Shown here: positions 9,063 to 17,240 of the stretch, in pieces
Layout: every line of letters begins with the position of its first letter
How positions within the stretch are numbered: the first letter of the stretch is position 1
NCBI RefSeq assembly: GCF_003957745.1
Contig: NZ_CP020373.1
Span: forward strand, 1,054,001-1,118,000
Origin: Shewanella khirikhana
GTDB lineage: Bacteria > Pseudomonadota > Gammaproteobacteria > Enterobacterales > Shewanellaceae
DNA length: 64,000 nucleotides
Direction of reading: 5' to 3'
Translations under genes and position numbers: made by a program
Notes under the pieces: generated by a model
Told to the model about the DNA's origin: nothing
The model's database searches: none
The model's input: the letters and a program-made list of their open reading frames with translations, nothing else

Positions 9063-10862
9063 ATGACTACAGTTCACAATCAGGAAGTCTCGGCGGTTTT
9101 TAAACGTCTGCTTGGCTACCTTAAGCCCATGAAGGGCATTGCCATCCTTTCAGTGCTGGCGCTTCTGCTTTATGGTGCGGTGGATGCAGCCTTTATCGCA
9201 TTTATTCAACCCTTTATCGACAAGGGCTTTTCGTCCGGCGGCCTTTCTGGCTCCGTGGATATGGGCACCTCTTCCGGATTTGATTCCAATAATCAGGTGA
9301 TGTTCTGGGCCCCCTTTGTGGTGGTTGGCCTGTTCACCCTGCGCGGTCTGGCCAACTTTGTGTCCACTTACGGTATTTCCTACATGAGTGCCAAGCTCAT
9401 TATGGACATGCGCCAGCAGGTATTTGAGCATTACCTCACCCTGCCTGTGAGTTATATCGACCGTGAAAACTCCGGCAACCTTATCTCCCGCGTCACCTTC
9501 GACACCGAGCAAGTCGCCAGAGCATCTGGCACTGCGCTGATCTCCATTGTGCGCGACGGGGTGACTGTGCTGTTCATGCTGGGATTGATGTTTTACAGCT
9601 CGTGGAAGTTGTCGCTGTGTATTCTGATTGTCGGGCCGATTATCGGGCTTGTGATCACTGTGGTCAGTCGCCGTTTCCGTAAGATTTCCCGCCAAATTCA
9701 AAGCGCTATGGGCGGCGTGACGGCCGTAACCGAGCAGATGATCAAGGGCCACAAAAACGTGCTGGCCTTTGGCGGTCAGGAGACCGAGGCCGAACGCTTT
9801 GCCCGGGTGAACGACCAAAACCGTCATCAGAACATGAAGCTGGCCGTGGCCCAGGCTATCAGCCAGCCCACCATCATGATCATTGGCTCATTCGCACTGG
9901 CCTTTGTACTCTATGCTGCAAGTTTCGATTCGCTCAAGAGTGAGCTTACCGCCGGTACCTTTGCCACTGTGCTGGCGGCCATGCTGGCAATGCTGCAGCC
10001 TATCAAGAGCCTGACCCGGGTAAACGCCGAGTTCCAGCGCGGTATTGCGGCCTGTACCACGGTATTTGAGCTTTTGGACACCAAGCCCGAGGCGGACAAC
10101 GGCACCTTTGAAACCGCCCGCGCCGAAGGCCATGTGCGCTTCGATAATGTTTGCTTCCGTTATGAAGGCCAGGAAACCCGGGCGCTGGATGGCATCAACT
10201 TTGATGTGCCGCCGGGCAAGACCCTGGCGCTGGTGGGCCGCTCCGGTTCCGGTAAATCCACCATTGCCAGCCTGATTAACCGTTTCTACAACGGCCTGGA
10301 GCAGGGAGCCATTGAGCTCGATGGCGTGAATGTTGAAGATTACCGCCTGAAGAACCTCCGTAGTCAGGTAGCGTTGGTCAGCCAGCAGGTGACCCTGTTC
10401 AACGACACCATTGCCAATAACATCGCCTACGCCTGCCCCTGGGAATTGACCCGCGAGCAGATTGTGGAAGCCGCGACTCTGGCCCACGCGATGGAGTTTA
10501 TCAATAAGCTTCCTGATGGCCTGGATACTCAGGTTGGTGAAAACGGCGTGCTGCTTTCCGGCGGTCAGCGTCAGCGTATCGCCATTGCCCGCGCCATGCT
10601 GCGTAATGCGCCCGTGCTTATTCTCGATGAAGCAACTTCAGCGCTCGATACTGAGTCTGAAAAAGCCATTCAGGAAGGCCTTGAAAACCTGCGTCAGAAC
10701 CGCACTTCCATCGTGATTGCCCACAGGCTGTCGACCATTGAAAGTGCCGATGAAATTCTGGTGATAGAGCAGGGCCAGATTGTTGAGCGTGGCAACCATA
10801 AGTCGCTGCTGGCGCAGGATGGTATGTACGCCAAGCTCTATCAGATGCAGTTTTCCGCCTGA
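9063..10862 (+). CDS. msbA: Lipid A export ABC transporter MsbA
   Basis: MsbA flips lipid A-core across the inner membrane. It is a 599-residue half-transporter with six N-terminal transmembrane helices (to about residue 340) and a C-terminal nucleotide-binding domain. Walker A is GRSGSGKST, the signature is LSGGQRQR, Walker B is VLILDEATSALD and the H-loop is IVIAHRLST. Length and motif spacing match the family. The stop overlaps the lpxK start by one base, so the two lipid A genes are coupled. Confidence 0.96.
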   Translation: MTTVHNQEVSAVFKRLLGYLKPMKGIAILSVLALLLYGAVDAAFIAFIQPFIDKGFSSGGLSGSVDMGTSSGFDSNNQVMFWAPFVVVGLFTLRGLANFVSTYGISYMSAKLIMDMRQQVFEHYLTLPVSYIDRENSGNLISRVTFDTEQVARASGTALISIVRDGVTVLFMLGLMFYSSWKLSLCILIVGPIIGLVITVVSRRFRKISRQIQSAMGGVTAVTEQMIKGHKNVLAFGGQETEAERFARVNDQNRHQNMKLAVAQAISQPTIMIIGSFALAFVLYAASFDSLKSELTAGTFATVLAAMLAMLQPIKSLTRVNAEFQRGIAACTTVFELLDTKPEADNGTFETARAEGHVRFDNVCFRYEGQETRALDGINFDVPPGKTLALVGRSGSGKSTIASLINRFYNGLEQGAIELDGVNVEDYRLKNLRSQVALVSQQVTLFNDTIANNIAYACPWELTREQIVEAATLAHAMEFINKLPDGLDTQVGENGVLLSGGQRQRIAIARAMLRNAPVLILDEATSALDTESEKAIQEGLENLRQNRTSIVIAHRLSTIESADEILVIEQGQIVERGNHKSLLAQDGMYAKLYQMQFSA

Positions 10863-11872
10863 TGCAGCAGCTGGTTCACAAGATTTGGTATCAGGGCCAT
10901 CCGGCAAAGTGGTTGCTGTTGCCGCTATCGGCGCTGTTCTGGCTGATAAGCAGCATAAGAAGGCTTGGCTTCAGGCTCGGCCTTAAGCGCCAAACCCAGC
11001 TGCCGGTACCTGTAATAGTGGTGGGTAACATCACAGCCGGTGGCAGCGGCAAAACCCCCACAGTGCTTTATTTGATAGCGCTGTTGCGCCAACATGGCTG
11101 GCGCCCTGGTGTGGTCAGCCGCGGCTATGGCGCCAGTATCGAAGGCGAGCGTGAAGTTTGCGCCGGTATGACCCCCGGCGAGGTTGGCGATGAGCCCGCC
11201 ATGATAGCGCTGCGCACCGGTGTGCCTATGGTGGTGGGTGCAAGCAGAGTCAAGGCGGCGCAGACGCTATTGGCCAACCACGACGTCAACGTCATTCTTT
11301 GTGACGATGGCCTACAGCACTATCAGCTTGGGCGTGATATCGAGATTCTGGTCATCGACGGCGAGCGCCGTTTTGGTAACGGCTGGCTTATACCGGCAGG
11401 ACCATTGCGTGAAGGCCTGTGGCGCAAAAACAGTGTGGACTTTAGCCTTTGTAACGGCCAAAACGCCGAAGCAGGGGAGTTTGCCATGACATTGCAGCCC
11501 AGCGGGCTGCTGCCGGTCTGGCCAGGCGCTGACGCAACACCGCCCTCAGTTGGTGATGAAATCAATGCCATGGCGGGCATAGGCAATCCACAGCGCTTCT
11601 TCTCGGCGCTGAACGCTCAGGGCTATAAGCTGAATACAGCGCATGAATTTGCCGACCACATGGCGTATCAGGCCAGTGACATTGCCACCATCGACAATGG
11701 CTTGCCGTTGCTGATGACCGAAAAAGATGCGGTTAAATGTCGCGAATTTGCCAAACAACACTGGTGGTATGTTGCAGTTGATGCGAACCTACCGCCACAA
11801 TTTTCAACACAGCTGCTGGAGAAGCTCTCTCGGGCAGCCAATGCCAAGCAAGGAACATCCCATGGCCTTTGA
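10862..11872 (+). CDS. lpxK: Tetraacyldisaccharide 4'-kinase LpxK
   Basis: LpxK phosphorylates the 4' position of the tetraacyldisaccharide 1-phosphate precursor, giving lipid IVA. The protein has 336 residues: an N-terminal hydrophobic anchor (about 15-40), then the P-loop VVGNITAGGSGKTP, then the family segments DDGLQHYQLGRDIEI and MTEKDAVKC. It overlaps msbA by one base and the YcaR-like gene by 11 bases, the arrangement found in enterobacteria. Unlike there, kdsB does not follow. Confidence 0.95.
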   Translation: MQQLVHKIWYQGHPAKWLLLPLSALFWLISSIRRLGFRLGLKRQTQLPVPVIVVGNITAGGSGKTPTVLYLIALLRQHGWRPGVVSRGYGASIEGEREVCAGMTPGEVGDEPAMIALRTGVPMVVGASRVKAAQTLLANHDVNVILCDDGLQHYQLGRDIEILVIDGERRFGNGWLIPAGPLREGLWRKNSVDFSLCNGQNAEAGEFAMTLQPSGLLPVWPGADATPPSVGDEINAMAGIGNPQRFFSALNAQGYKLNTAHEFADHMAYQASDIATIDNGLPLLMTEKDAVKCREFAKQHWWYVAVDANLPPQFSTQLLEKLSRAANAKQGTSHGL

Positions 11873-12047
11873 TAAAAAACTTCTGGATATCGTTGCCTGC
11901 CCGGTATGCAAGGGCAAACTGGAATACGACAAAGCGGCGCAGCTGCTGATCTGTAAGGCCGATCGTCTGGCGTACCCCATCACCGAAGGGATCCCGGTAC
12001 TGCTGGAAAACCGCGCCACACCCTGGCAGGAGCACAGTGCAGAGTAA
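11862..12047 (+). CDS. Trm112/YcaR family small protein
   Basis: A 61-residue protein of the Trm112 family (UPF0434, YcaR). It contains the zinc-ribbon-like half LLDIVACPVCKGKLEYD and the typical segment DRLAYPITEGIPVLLE. The start ATG 11862 (MAFDKKLLDIV) lies inside the end of lpxK; the longer upstream frame is spurious. Bacterial members are of uncertain function. The gene closes the msbA-lpxK unit and is followed by an intrinsic terminator. Confidence 0.9.
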   Translation: MAFDKKLLDIVACPVCKGKLEYDKAAQLLICKADRLAYPITEGIPVLLENRATPWQEHSAE

Positions 12048-12092
12048 GCACTAAACGGTAGCAAACGCTTGATAAGCAAGCGTTGATGAATT

Positions 12093-12119
12093 AAAAGGCC
12101 TCCCATCGGGAGGTCTTTT
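12093..12119 (+). terminator. Intrinsic terminator after the YcaR-like gene
   Basis: Stem CCTCCC/GGGAGG with a 3-base loop, followed by TCTTTTATTTT. A second inverted repeat (AACGCTTG/CAAGCGTT, about 12064-12085) lies just before it. Confidence 0.8.
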
Positions 12120-12234
12120 ATTTTGCTTACCGGCAACCATGCTTGCGCTAAACTGAACAGTGGCGCTATCACATTCAGGTTTCATTGAAATTACAACGGC
12201 GGATGGGGATAATGCCCGCGCACACCCACATGGA

Positions 12235-12993
12235 ATGATGATGAAACAGCCAAGCCCATCCCCTAATCTGGATATGACAGCGTTCGAGGCAAAGGTAGAC
12301 CAATTGCGTCAGGCGCATCCAGACAGCCGTATCCAGTCGTTTGAATTCGCCGGTCACAAGTACTGGCTTAAGCAGCCTGAGCGCCTTGAAGGCGCGATGA
12401 AGCTTCTAAAAGACGACCCCAAACGGGCGCTGCAAACTGAAATTGATGCTCTGACCCGGCTAGCAGGCAAAGATGCGCCAGTACCCAGGGTGGTGCTCAG
12501 TGGCAATGACTTCTTTGTGGTGGAGGATGCCGGGAAGACCGTCAGTGATTGGCTGCACGCAGCCAGGCAGGATGAGATGGTGCCCTTTGGCGACATTCTT
12601 AACGACAGCGCCTCGGCATTGGCCGAGCTGCACCGCATGGAGTTGGCCCATGGTCGTCCGGCGCTGCGTGATATAGGTTGGCAAGAGGGCGAAGTAAAGT
12701 TTATCGACTTTGAAGCCAGCCAGCAGGGGCGCTCGCAAAGCTATCAACAGCAGCGGGACCTGCTGGTGTATCTGCACAGTCTTTACCGTTATATGGGGGC
12801 CGACCATGGGCAAATCGATGCTGCCATCGGCAACTATCGCGCGGCAGGCGGTGAACAAACCTGGCTCGATACCCAAAAACGCATGCGCCGCTGGCAGTGG
12901 CTGCGGCCGCTGTTAAGGCCCTTTCGCAACATAGGCGGCAAGGACCTAAAGCCGCTCTACTGGGTGCTGTGGCACTTTCACAGCCATCGCTAA
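12235..12993 (+). CDS. Kinase-fold protein (BUD32/RIO-like), substrate unknown
   Basis: About 250 residues with a compact protein-kinase-like core. It has a putative catalytic loop ELHRMELAHGRPALRDIGW and a following IDFE segment that stands where kinases carry DFG. This HG-P-RDI form resembles small bacterial RIO/BUD32-like or LPS-core kinases. The N-lobe part ALTRLAGKDAPVPRVVLSGNDFFVVEDAG resembles the hinge region. The C-terminus is basic and aromatic (KPLYWVLWHFHSHR). The start is uncertain: several ATGs occur at 12235-12243, and another at 12274. It follows the lipid A genes after a terminator and ends with its own. The substrate may be lipid, sugar or protein. Confidence 0.6.
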   Translation: MMMKQPSPSPNLDMTAFEAKVDQLRQAHPDSRIQSFEFAGHKYWLKQPERLEGAMKLLKDDPKRALQTEIDALTRLAGKDAPVPRVVLSGNDFFVVEDAGKTVSDWLHAARQDEMVPFGDILNDSASALAELHRMELAHGRPALRDIGWQEGEVKFIDFEASQQGRSQSYQQQRDLLVYLHSLYRYMGADHGQIDAAIGNYRAAGGEQTWLDTQKRMRRWQWLRPLLRPFRNIGGKDLKPLYWVLWHFHSHR

Positions 12994-13001
12994 ACCAATA
13001 A

Positions 13002-13029
13002 AAAAACACCGCCCTGTGCGGTGTTTTTC
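13002..13029 (+). terminator. Intrinsic terminator after the kinase-like gene
   Basis: Stem CACCGC (13007-13012) and GCGGTG (13018-13023), flanked by an A-run and a T-run. It could also serve leftward transcription leaving the cassette array. Confidence 0.8.
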
Positions 13030-13117
13030 TGTTTTACAGCGCAGAGTTTTCAGGCGTATAAATCAAGGTTTATTGAATCATTACTGTCAGGATCGGCGGC
13101 CCTTGGCTCAGTAATAA

Positions 13118-13345
13118 AAAGAAAGCGCCCCACTGGCAGGCGTTGCCCCCATGAGCCGCGAGAGCGGCAGTTATACAGGTAAACGACGTATTCGCGGCGG
13201 CCGAGCCAGAGTGCGCACCCTGATGTTTATGGCCATGATGTCATCCATCCAGTACAACCCAGTTCTCAAACGCTACTAAGAACACTTAAAAGTGCTGGGG
13301 AAGCTGCCCAAAATGGCATTGATTGCCTGTATGCGGAAGCTGTTA
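13118..13345 (+). pseudogene. IS110-family transposase remnant (C-terminal part)
   Basis: Translation from 13118 gives the typical C-terminal segment of IS110-group transposases: LAGVAPMSRESGSYTGKRR, RGGRARVRTLMFMAM, and after an in-frame TAA at 13277-13279, PKMALIACMRKLLFN. There is no N-terminal DEDD domain and no intact element around it. It lies between the kinase-like gene and the last recognisable integron cassette, so it marks the distal boundary of the array. The pattern is that of the IS110 subgroup, not the IS1111 subgroup known to target attC. The stretch 13030-13117 holds nothing I recognise. 13346-13460 holds nothing beyond a possible degenerate attC end. Confidence 0.75.
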
Positions 13346-13460
13346 TTCAACCCATCCCTTTTCATAGAGAGTCATTATGAAAAATGGGCCTCGCTGGGGC
13401 GAAAAATCACATATCGTGGCCTAATAAATATTGACGGAATGCCATAGTCACTTGTCGGTT

Positions 13461-13922
13461 TTACCGGATTGACTTAGTGTAAATGAGCTTGTTATCACCA
13501 GCTGCAAAGAAATCTTTAACTTCAGCCTCAAGCTTGAAACCACATTTTTCATAGAATACTCGTGCGCTCGAAAAATCTGGTAGTTGAGATGTTTCAACAA
13601 TTAATAACCGTGCTTGACGGTTTTTAATTTCCTTTTCTACATGCGAAACTAGCTCTTTGCCGAAACCACGCCCCTCATGGCCATTTTTTATCCACAACAT
13701 AAGCAAATTCCATGTGCCCGAAGTGACTGGCTCCGGCGCACAGTAAGCGACCCCGACAGGATTTTCGTCTATTGCGGTGAACCAGATTGCTTCCTCAGGG
13801 CTTTTCAGATGTGCATCAAGGGTGGTTTTGACATGAGCCAAACCATCTTCATCAAATTGCCCACTTTCTTTGATTATTGAGAGCAAAGCCTCTCGGTGCT
13901 CTTCTACTGTTTTCAAAATCAC
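13461..13922 (-). CDS. Cassette C15: GNAT family N-acetyltransferase
   Basis: A 153-residue GNAT protein starting with GTG at 13922 (VILKTVEEHREALL), with AGGA eight bases upstream. The acetyl-CoA binding motif is visible as GHEGRGFGKELVSHVE. Later come ETSQLPDFSSARVFYEKCGF and the final strand DNKLIYTKSI, as in single-domain GNATs. The substrate is unknown. It is the last cassette that can be recognised. No clear attC follows its stop at 13461, only a weak TTGTCGG box, so its attC may be lost or degenerate near the IS110 remnant. Confidence 0.8.
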   Translation of the reverse strand: MILKTVEEHREALLSIIKESGQFDEDGLAHVKTTLDAHLKSPEEAIWFTAIDENPVGVAYCAPEPVTSGTWNLLMLWIKNGHEGRGFGKELVSHVEKEIKNRQARLLIVETSQLPDFSSARVFYEKCGFKLEAEVKDFFAAGDNKLIYTKSIR

Positions 13923-13937
13923 TAGATGTTCCTATTG

Positions 13938-14030
13938 AAAACTAACGTTTTACTAAGGTGATGGCGCCACGCGCCAGTTCCACAGAGCCAGCCTTGGCTG
14001 GCGGAGTAAACATGAGCAACTGGTTAGGTG
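13938..14030 (-). other. attC site of cassette C14
   Basis: About 93 bases, starting ACTAACG and ending GGTTAGGTG. The inner stem GGCGCCACGCGCC and GCCAGCC/GGCTGGC is closely related to the attC of C6 (19257-19348), so both belong to one attC family. The C14 stop codon lies inside it. Confidence 0.8.
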
Positions 14031-14284
14031 TTATTCCTATTTTTAAACTGATTTGCGACATAAGCGGTAACCAGCGACAAAATGAACAAAAATGTTGGTC
14101 GAATAGCGTTTTCAACTGAGAGCATCAAAACTGCCCCAACAAAACTTAAAACACTTATAGTTGTCCATCCGATACAAATAAGTAGTAAGACTTGATGATT
14201 TTTGCTCGTTTTCCAGAACCGTAAGACAGCACTGAAAATACGAGAATCATGATTGAAGATAGGAGAATTGAAAAATTCATTTGA
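14024..14284 (-). CDS. Cassette C14: small membrane protein frame without a clear start
   Basis: One open frame of 86 codons ends at TAA 14024-14026 and reads FWKTSKNHQVLLLICIGWTT then SFVGAVLMLSVENA and RPTFLFILSLVTAYVANQ. That predicts two membrane helices and a charged tail. There is no ATG, GTG or TTG near its 5' end. The sequence SNEFFNSPIFNHDS would fit an ATG-AAT-GAA start changed to TCA-AAT-GAA. An ATG at 14278-14280 opens a different frame that stops after 41 codons. The gene is therefore either decayed by loss of the start codon or uses a rare start. Function unknown. Confidence 0.45.
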   Translation of the reverse strand, partial: SNEFFNSPIFNHDSRIFSAVLRFWKTSKNHQVLLLICIGWTTISVLSFVGAVLMLSVENAIRPTFLFILSLVTAYVANQFKNRNNT

Positions 14285-14288
14285 TTAC

Positions 14289-14375
14289 TCTTTAACACCT
14301 AGTGTCGCCATAAAAGACGCACAATTTGTTGCTGCTCCAGCGCGCAGAGTGCGCGATTTTAATGGCTTTATTAGA
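14289..14375 (-). other. attC site of cassette C13
   Basis: Begins CTTTAACACC and ends TATTAGACAT; the central palindrome is CCAGCGCGCAGAGTGCGCG. The terminal boxes deviate from the best attC sites in the array (TATTAGAC instead of GTTAGAC), so recombination here may be poor. Confidence 0.65.
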
Positions 14376-14790
14376 CATTTGACTCTGGCCTAAATGCTAG
14401 CTCAGGGTAAATAAGGTGTGCAAAGAAAAAACCAACTCCCGCCGAACTAAAGAATGACAACAAATATAGTGCACTATTAGGGCCGCCGACTAGCCAGTAG
14501 TAAGTAAAGCCAGATATTCCGGTGAATACGAAAAATGAAATCATTAAAAAAATTATATTAATGTATTTTCCAACTGCTTTGTAGAAGCTTGGTGTTTTCA
14601 AAGGTAGAAATTTATTTAAGAGTGCTAGGAAAGGTGGGCCAAATAAGCCGAAAAGTACAACGGTCATAATATCAGCATTTTCCAACCCTGCTCCGATTTC
14701 GCTATCAAAGACAACTATTCCCTGATACAGGCCAATCACTGCACCTATTCCAATTCCTATCCAATCACTTTTTAATAACTCAATTCTCAT
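14371..14790 (-). CDS. Cassette C13: small polytopic membrane protein, unknown
   Basis: 139 residues from ATG 14790 (MRIELLKSDWIGIGIG). The frame is open to 14814, but that Met lies inside the neighbouring attC. Four hydrophobic segments are visible: IGIGAVIGLYQGIVVF, IMTVVLFGLFGPPFLALL, INIIFLMISFFVFTGISGF and ALYLLSFFSSAGVGFFFAHL. I recognise no family. The stop overlaps the attC by a few bases, common for cassettes. Confidence 0.65.
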   Translation of the reverse strand: MRIELLKSDWIGIGIGAVIGLYQGIVVFDSEIGAGLENADIMTVVLFGLFGPPFLALLNKFLPLKTPSFYKAVGKYINIIFLMISFFVFTGISGFTYYWLVGGPNSALYLLSFFSSAGVGFFFAHLIYPELAFRPESNV

Positions 14791-14797
14791 TTGGATC

Positions 14798-14855
14798 CCT
14801 AACCCTAAAAACAACGAGCGTAGCTTGCTGCGTCCGATTGCCTTTTTTTAAAAGT
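14798..14855 (-). other. attC site of cassette C12 (short, degenerate)
   Basis: Begins CCCTAACCC and has the hairpin ACGAGCGTAGCTTGCTGCGTC. The other end reads CCTTTTTTTAAAAG where CTTGTTAAAAG would be expected, so one core box is eroded. At 58 bases it is the shortest attC in the array. Confidence 0.6.
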
Positions 14856-14858
14856 GAA

Positions 14859-15365
14859 TTACGCACGGAGTTTATTCAAAACAGTTGTCAGGCCCTTTGC
14901 GCCAAGCGCAAGATACAGGCCGATAGCTATTTCAATGACTGTGACAAATTCACGTAATTTAGTTTCGCTTATGTACTCCTTAGGAGGAGTTTCGTAACCA
15001 CTAACGACCCACAAAATGAGGCCATTATATAGAAAATCGGGAATGGCCCATGTGAGAATGTAGACGCCAACAATGGTTATACCTGCAATTTGGATAGCTT
15101 GACCATTTTCTTCGAGCAATGGTGATGATGAATTAGATGGAGTAACTAACAGCCGAGAGATAACACCGGGAAATTTCATCATGAAAGCAGAGGCCAATAT
15201 ACAGGATGCGACCATACCCCATTGTATATAAACAGAAGGTGTGTTTGCTTCAAGTCCTAAATCAGCAATCGCGGCAAGTAGCTGAGGTGCGTCTCGAAGA
15301 GTTACGACGAATAACAATAATCCGAAAATTCGTATGGCAACTGATACAACTTCAATAACTTTCAT
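14859..15365 (-). CDS. Cassette C12: four-helix membrane protein, unknown
   Basis: 168 residues, ATG 15365. Predicted helices are VAIRIFGLLLFVVTLRDAPQ, YIQWGMVASCILASAFMM, IAGITIVGVYILTWAIPDFL and VTVIEIAIGLYLALGAKGL. The soluble part between helices 2 and 3 is Ser-rich (TPSNSSSPLLEE). No family is recognised. The gene sits between the eroded attC of C12 and the intact attC of the split C11 cassette. Confidence 0.65.
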   Translation of the reverse strand: MKVIEVVSVAIRIFGLLLFVVTLRDAPQLLAAIADLGLEANTPSVYIQWGMVASCILASAFMMKFPGVISRLLVTPSNSSSPLLEENGQAIQIAGITIVGVYILTWAIPDFLYNGLILWVVSGYETPPKEYISETKLREFVTVIEIAIGLYLALGAKGLTTVLNKLRA

Positions 15366-15380
15366 GTGACTTCCTGTACT

Positions 15381-15458
15381 TTTAACGCCGCCAGCAGGGG
15401 CCGAAAAACCAGAGCGAAGCGGCGGTTTTTTGGTCCCTCTGGCTGGCCTTGTTAAACG
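15381..15458 (-). other. attC site of cassette C11
   Basis: TTTAACGCCGCCAGC at one end and GGCCTTGTTAAACGC at the other, with stem CCAGCAGGG/CCCTCTGGCTGG. From TAACGCC onward it matches the attC of C1 (about 21664-21741), because C1 and C11 are copies of one cassette. Confidence 0.88.
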
Positions 15459-15736
15459 CGGACTCAGAATAGTGTAAGAACATCATCGCTCCACTCATGA
15501 CTGTATTTTGTCCACTTGGTGTCCGGAGGTGGGAAGCTGGTTCGGCAATAGCCTCTTTTAGCAACAAAGTCGAAAGCCGCATGAGGATAGCCGTTTATTA
15601 GTAATAGAGCCTTGTTTCCGTCTCCTGACCATACTATTTGTGCTTCCGAGGAAAGATGTTTGTCAGTGACATTGGCAACATTATAAATATGGAGGGCGTC
15701 GAGAATGGGGTTACCATCTCGGCTCCTATCTAGTCC

Positions 15737-16950
15737 CAGGGCCGGAGCATACTTTGAGCAGTTTCTAACCAAAGAACACTCTTTCCCGATAATCGTCGCA
15801 CCAGCCAGCCTGTTTTAGCTTGTTTCTCTGGCTCGGGGCGCCACAGTCACATTGCCGTAGCATATTCATGACGAAGCGGCGGAACAGGGCTACGTTTTCG
15901 ACAGCCCCTTCAAGTGCTATCCGTGAGTCGTCTTCTTTGAAAACTACATCCAGCACGTAATGCTGACTGTTTTCAATCCGCCAGTGCTGACGGATGTAAT
16001 GACCAAGCAATTTATGCCGTGGTGATAGCGAGCTCACGTAGTAGCTGGTATCTGTCGTTGTCTTACCATTCTGCGAGCGATGTCGTTCCACAGCGACGAT
16101 GCTTCGGATTGTTGGCCATCTTTCTGCAAGCTTTTCAGGCAGCTTTGCCTTCAGTTGGAAAACGTAGCGCTCTTCTTTTCGGCCATGGGCTTCTTGTTTG
16201 ATTTCGGTGACAACTTTCTCTTTCTTCGCATCGAAAACAGTCTGAAACTGCGACTGAACAGCCTCCCAAAGAGCAGGCTGGTTATTTTTGACCTGAACAA
16301 CAACGTGAGCCTTCTTTTCGCTGATTTTCTCCAGCGTTTCGCGCTGGCAGTGCAAGGCATCAAGTGTGATCACCGCGCCTTTCAGGTTAAGAACATCAAG
16401 CATCTGCCGAACCACGCTGATTTCACCGTTCTTGGTTTGGGTTGGCTTTTGGCTAAGGACCAATCCGTTTTCGGTGTCGTAGGCTGTAACCAACTGCAAC
16501 GCCGTTTTGGAGTCATTGCGGTAAGAGCCTCTGAGCACCTTGCCGTCAAAAGCTATTACGGGTTTACCGATGCTGGCTCGCTGTTCATTCACCCAATTCA
16601 GCAGCGCTTCGAGCAATGACTCCGCGACCACGGTACGAAGGATCCGCGCAATAGTGTGTCTTCGGGGAATACCATGCTCAAACGGGCGAAATTTTCGCAG
16701 CCATGGCAGTTTATGGTCACCGTAAGTTTGAATATCCTGCCAGCCCTCGGCACCTGACATGATGGCGCTTAGTACGAGGAACATGACATCCACAAGGTCA
16801 TGCCTTTGATTAACTTCAGAGCGGGTTTCTTCTACAACGGTCAGGTGTTCGAGCAAGTTCATTGGAGCAGCGACTGATTAAATGAACCGCTATTAGATCA
16901 CAGCTGATCTGCTCACTCAACACTGGCTAGAAAAGTACGATCCCGCCCTG
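15737..16950 (-). mobile_element. ISAs1-family insertion sequence, 1214 bp
   Basis: The ends are imperfect inverted repeats: CAGGGCCGGAGCATACTTT at the left, and CAGGGCGGGATCGTACTTT on the opposite strand at the right, 16 of 19 bases alike. It is flanked by a 10-bp direct repeat TATCTAGTCC (15727-15736 and 16951-16960), within the 8-10 bp known for this family. It contains one intact transposase gene and interrupts cassette C11. Confidence 0.93.
15765..16862 (-). CDS. ISAs1-family transposase (DDE)
   Basis: 365 residues, full length for the family, with no internal stop. The start MNLLEHLTVVEETRSEVNQR and HDLVDVMFLVLSAIMSGAEG are the N-terminal family region. Catalytic acidic residues lie in IAFDGKVLRGS, VITLDALHCQ and the final motif HWRIENSQHYVLDVVFKEDD. 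The gene fills nearly the whole element between the inverted repeats. Since the frame and both ends are intact, the element may still be mobile. Confidence 0.95.
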   Translation of the reverse strand: MNLLEHLTVVEETRSEVNQRHDLVDVMFLVLSAIMSGAEGWQDIQTYGDHKLPWLRKFRPFEHGIPRRHTIARILRTVVAESLLEALLNWVNEQRASIGKPVIAFDGKVLRGSYRNDSKTALQLVTAYDTENGLVLSQKPTQTKNGEISVVRQMLDVLNLKGAVITLDALHCQRETLEKISEKKAHVVVQVKNNQPALWEAVQSQFQTVFDAKKEKVVTEIKQEAHGRKEERYVFQLKAKLPEKLAERWPTIRSIVAVERHRSQNGKTTTDTSYYVSSLSPRHKLLGHYIRQHWRIENSQHYVLDVVFKEDDSRIALEGAVENVALFRRFVMNMLRQCDCGAPSQRNKLKQAGWCDDYRERVFFG

Positions 16951-17149
16951 TATCTAGTCCGTATAAATATCCAGTGTCTCCGTCATCCTCGAACACTACC
17001 ATATAGCTATTCTTGGGCGATCCACTTTCAAGAACAGTTTCTACTCCAACAGTGAACTCTGTTTCGGCATATATCATTGCCTCATCGGCCATGCTAATAA
17101 GGCTCCAAGTAATCGTTATTGCTAGTAGTAGGTGCTTGATGTTCATTTT

Positions 17150-17240
17150 CGTTTAACGCCTCGCTAAACGGCGAGCGATAGCGAGTCCGGTGGAGGCCAC
17201 GTTCTTTGTGGCAGTAACGAATTTGAGCGGTTTGTTATGG
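17150..17240 (-). other. attC site of cassette C10
   Basis: Begins CGTTTAACGCC and ends GGTTTGTTATGG; contains the hairpin CTCGCTAAACGGCGAGCGATAGCGAG. The crossover box GTTTAAC is shared exactly with attI (22209-22215). This explains why the two DUF2251 cassette copies end at the same base. Confidence 0.85.

Larger units (their letters stand above)
15464..17146 (-). pseudogene. Cassette C11: DUF2251-like gene split by an ISAs1-family element
   Basis: This is a second copy of cassette C1. The 5' part (16951-17146, MNIKHLLLAITITWSLISM through GYLYGLD) and the 3' part (15464-15736, SRDGNPILDALHIYN through SDDVLTLF) are separated by an insertion sequence at 15737-16950. Reading both copies side by side I find no base difference outside the insertion. 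Removing the element and one copy of the 10-bp duplication TATCTAGTCC restores the 152-codon frame of C1. The gene is inactive as it stands. The intact attC of this cassette remains at its 3' end. Confidence 0.92.

Noticed and set aside
11862..12160. kdsB expected after lpxK and the YcaR-like gene
   Set aside because: No reading frame for KdsB is present; a terminator and a kinase-like gene follow, so kdsB must be elsewhere.
13118..13345. IS1111-type element that targets attC sites
   Set aside because: The residues (GVAPMSRESG, RGGRARVRT) fit the IS110 subgroup and not the IS1111 subgroup, and no attC is split by it.
15382..15582. 66-codon frame over the C11 attC, repeated as a 79-codon frame at 21625-21864
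   Set aside because: Both read across attC and antiparallel cassette parts in a different frame from the DUF2251-like gene; shadows of the duplicated cassette.
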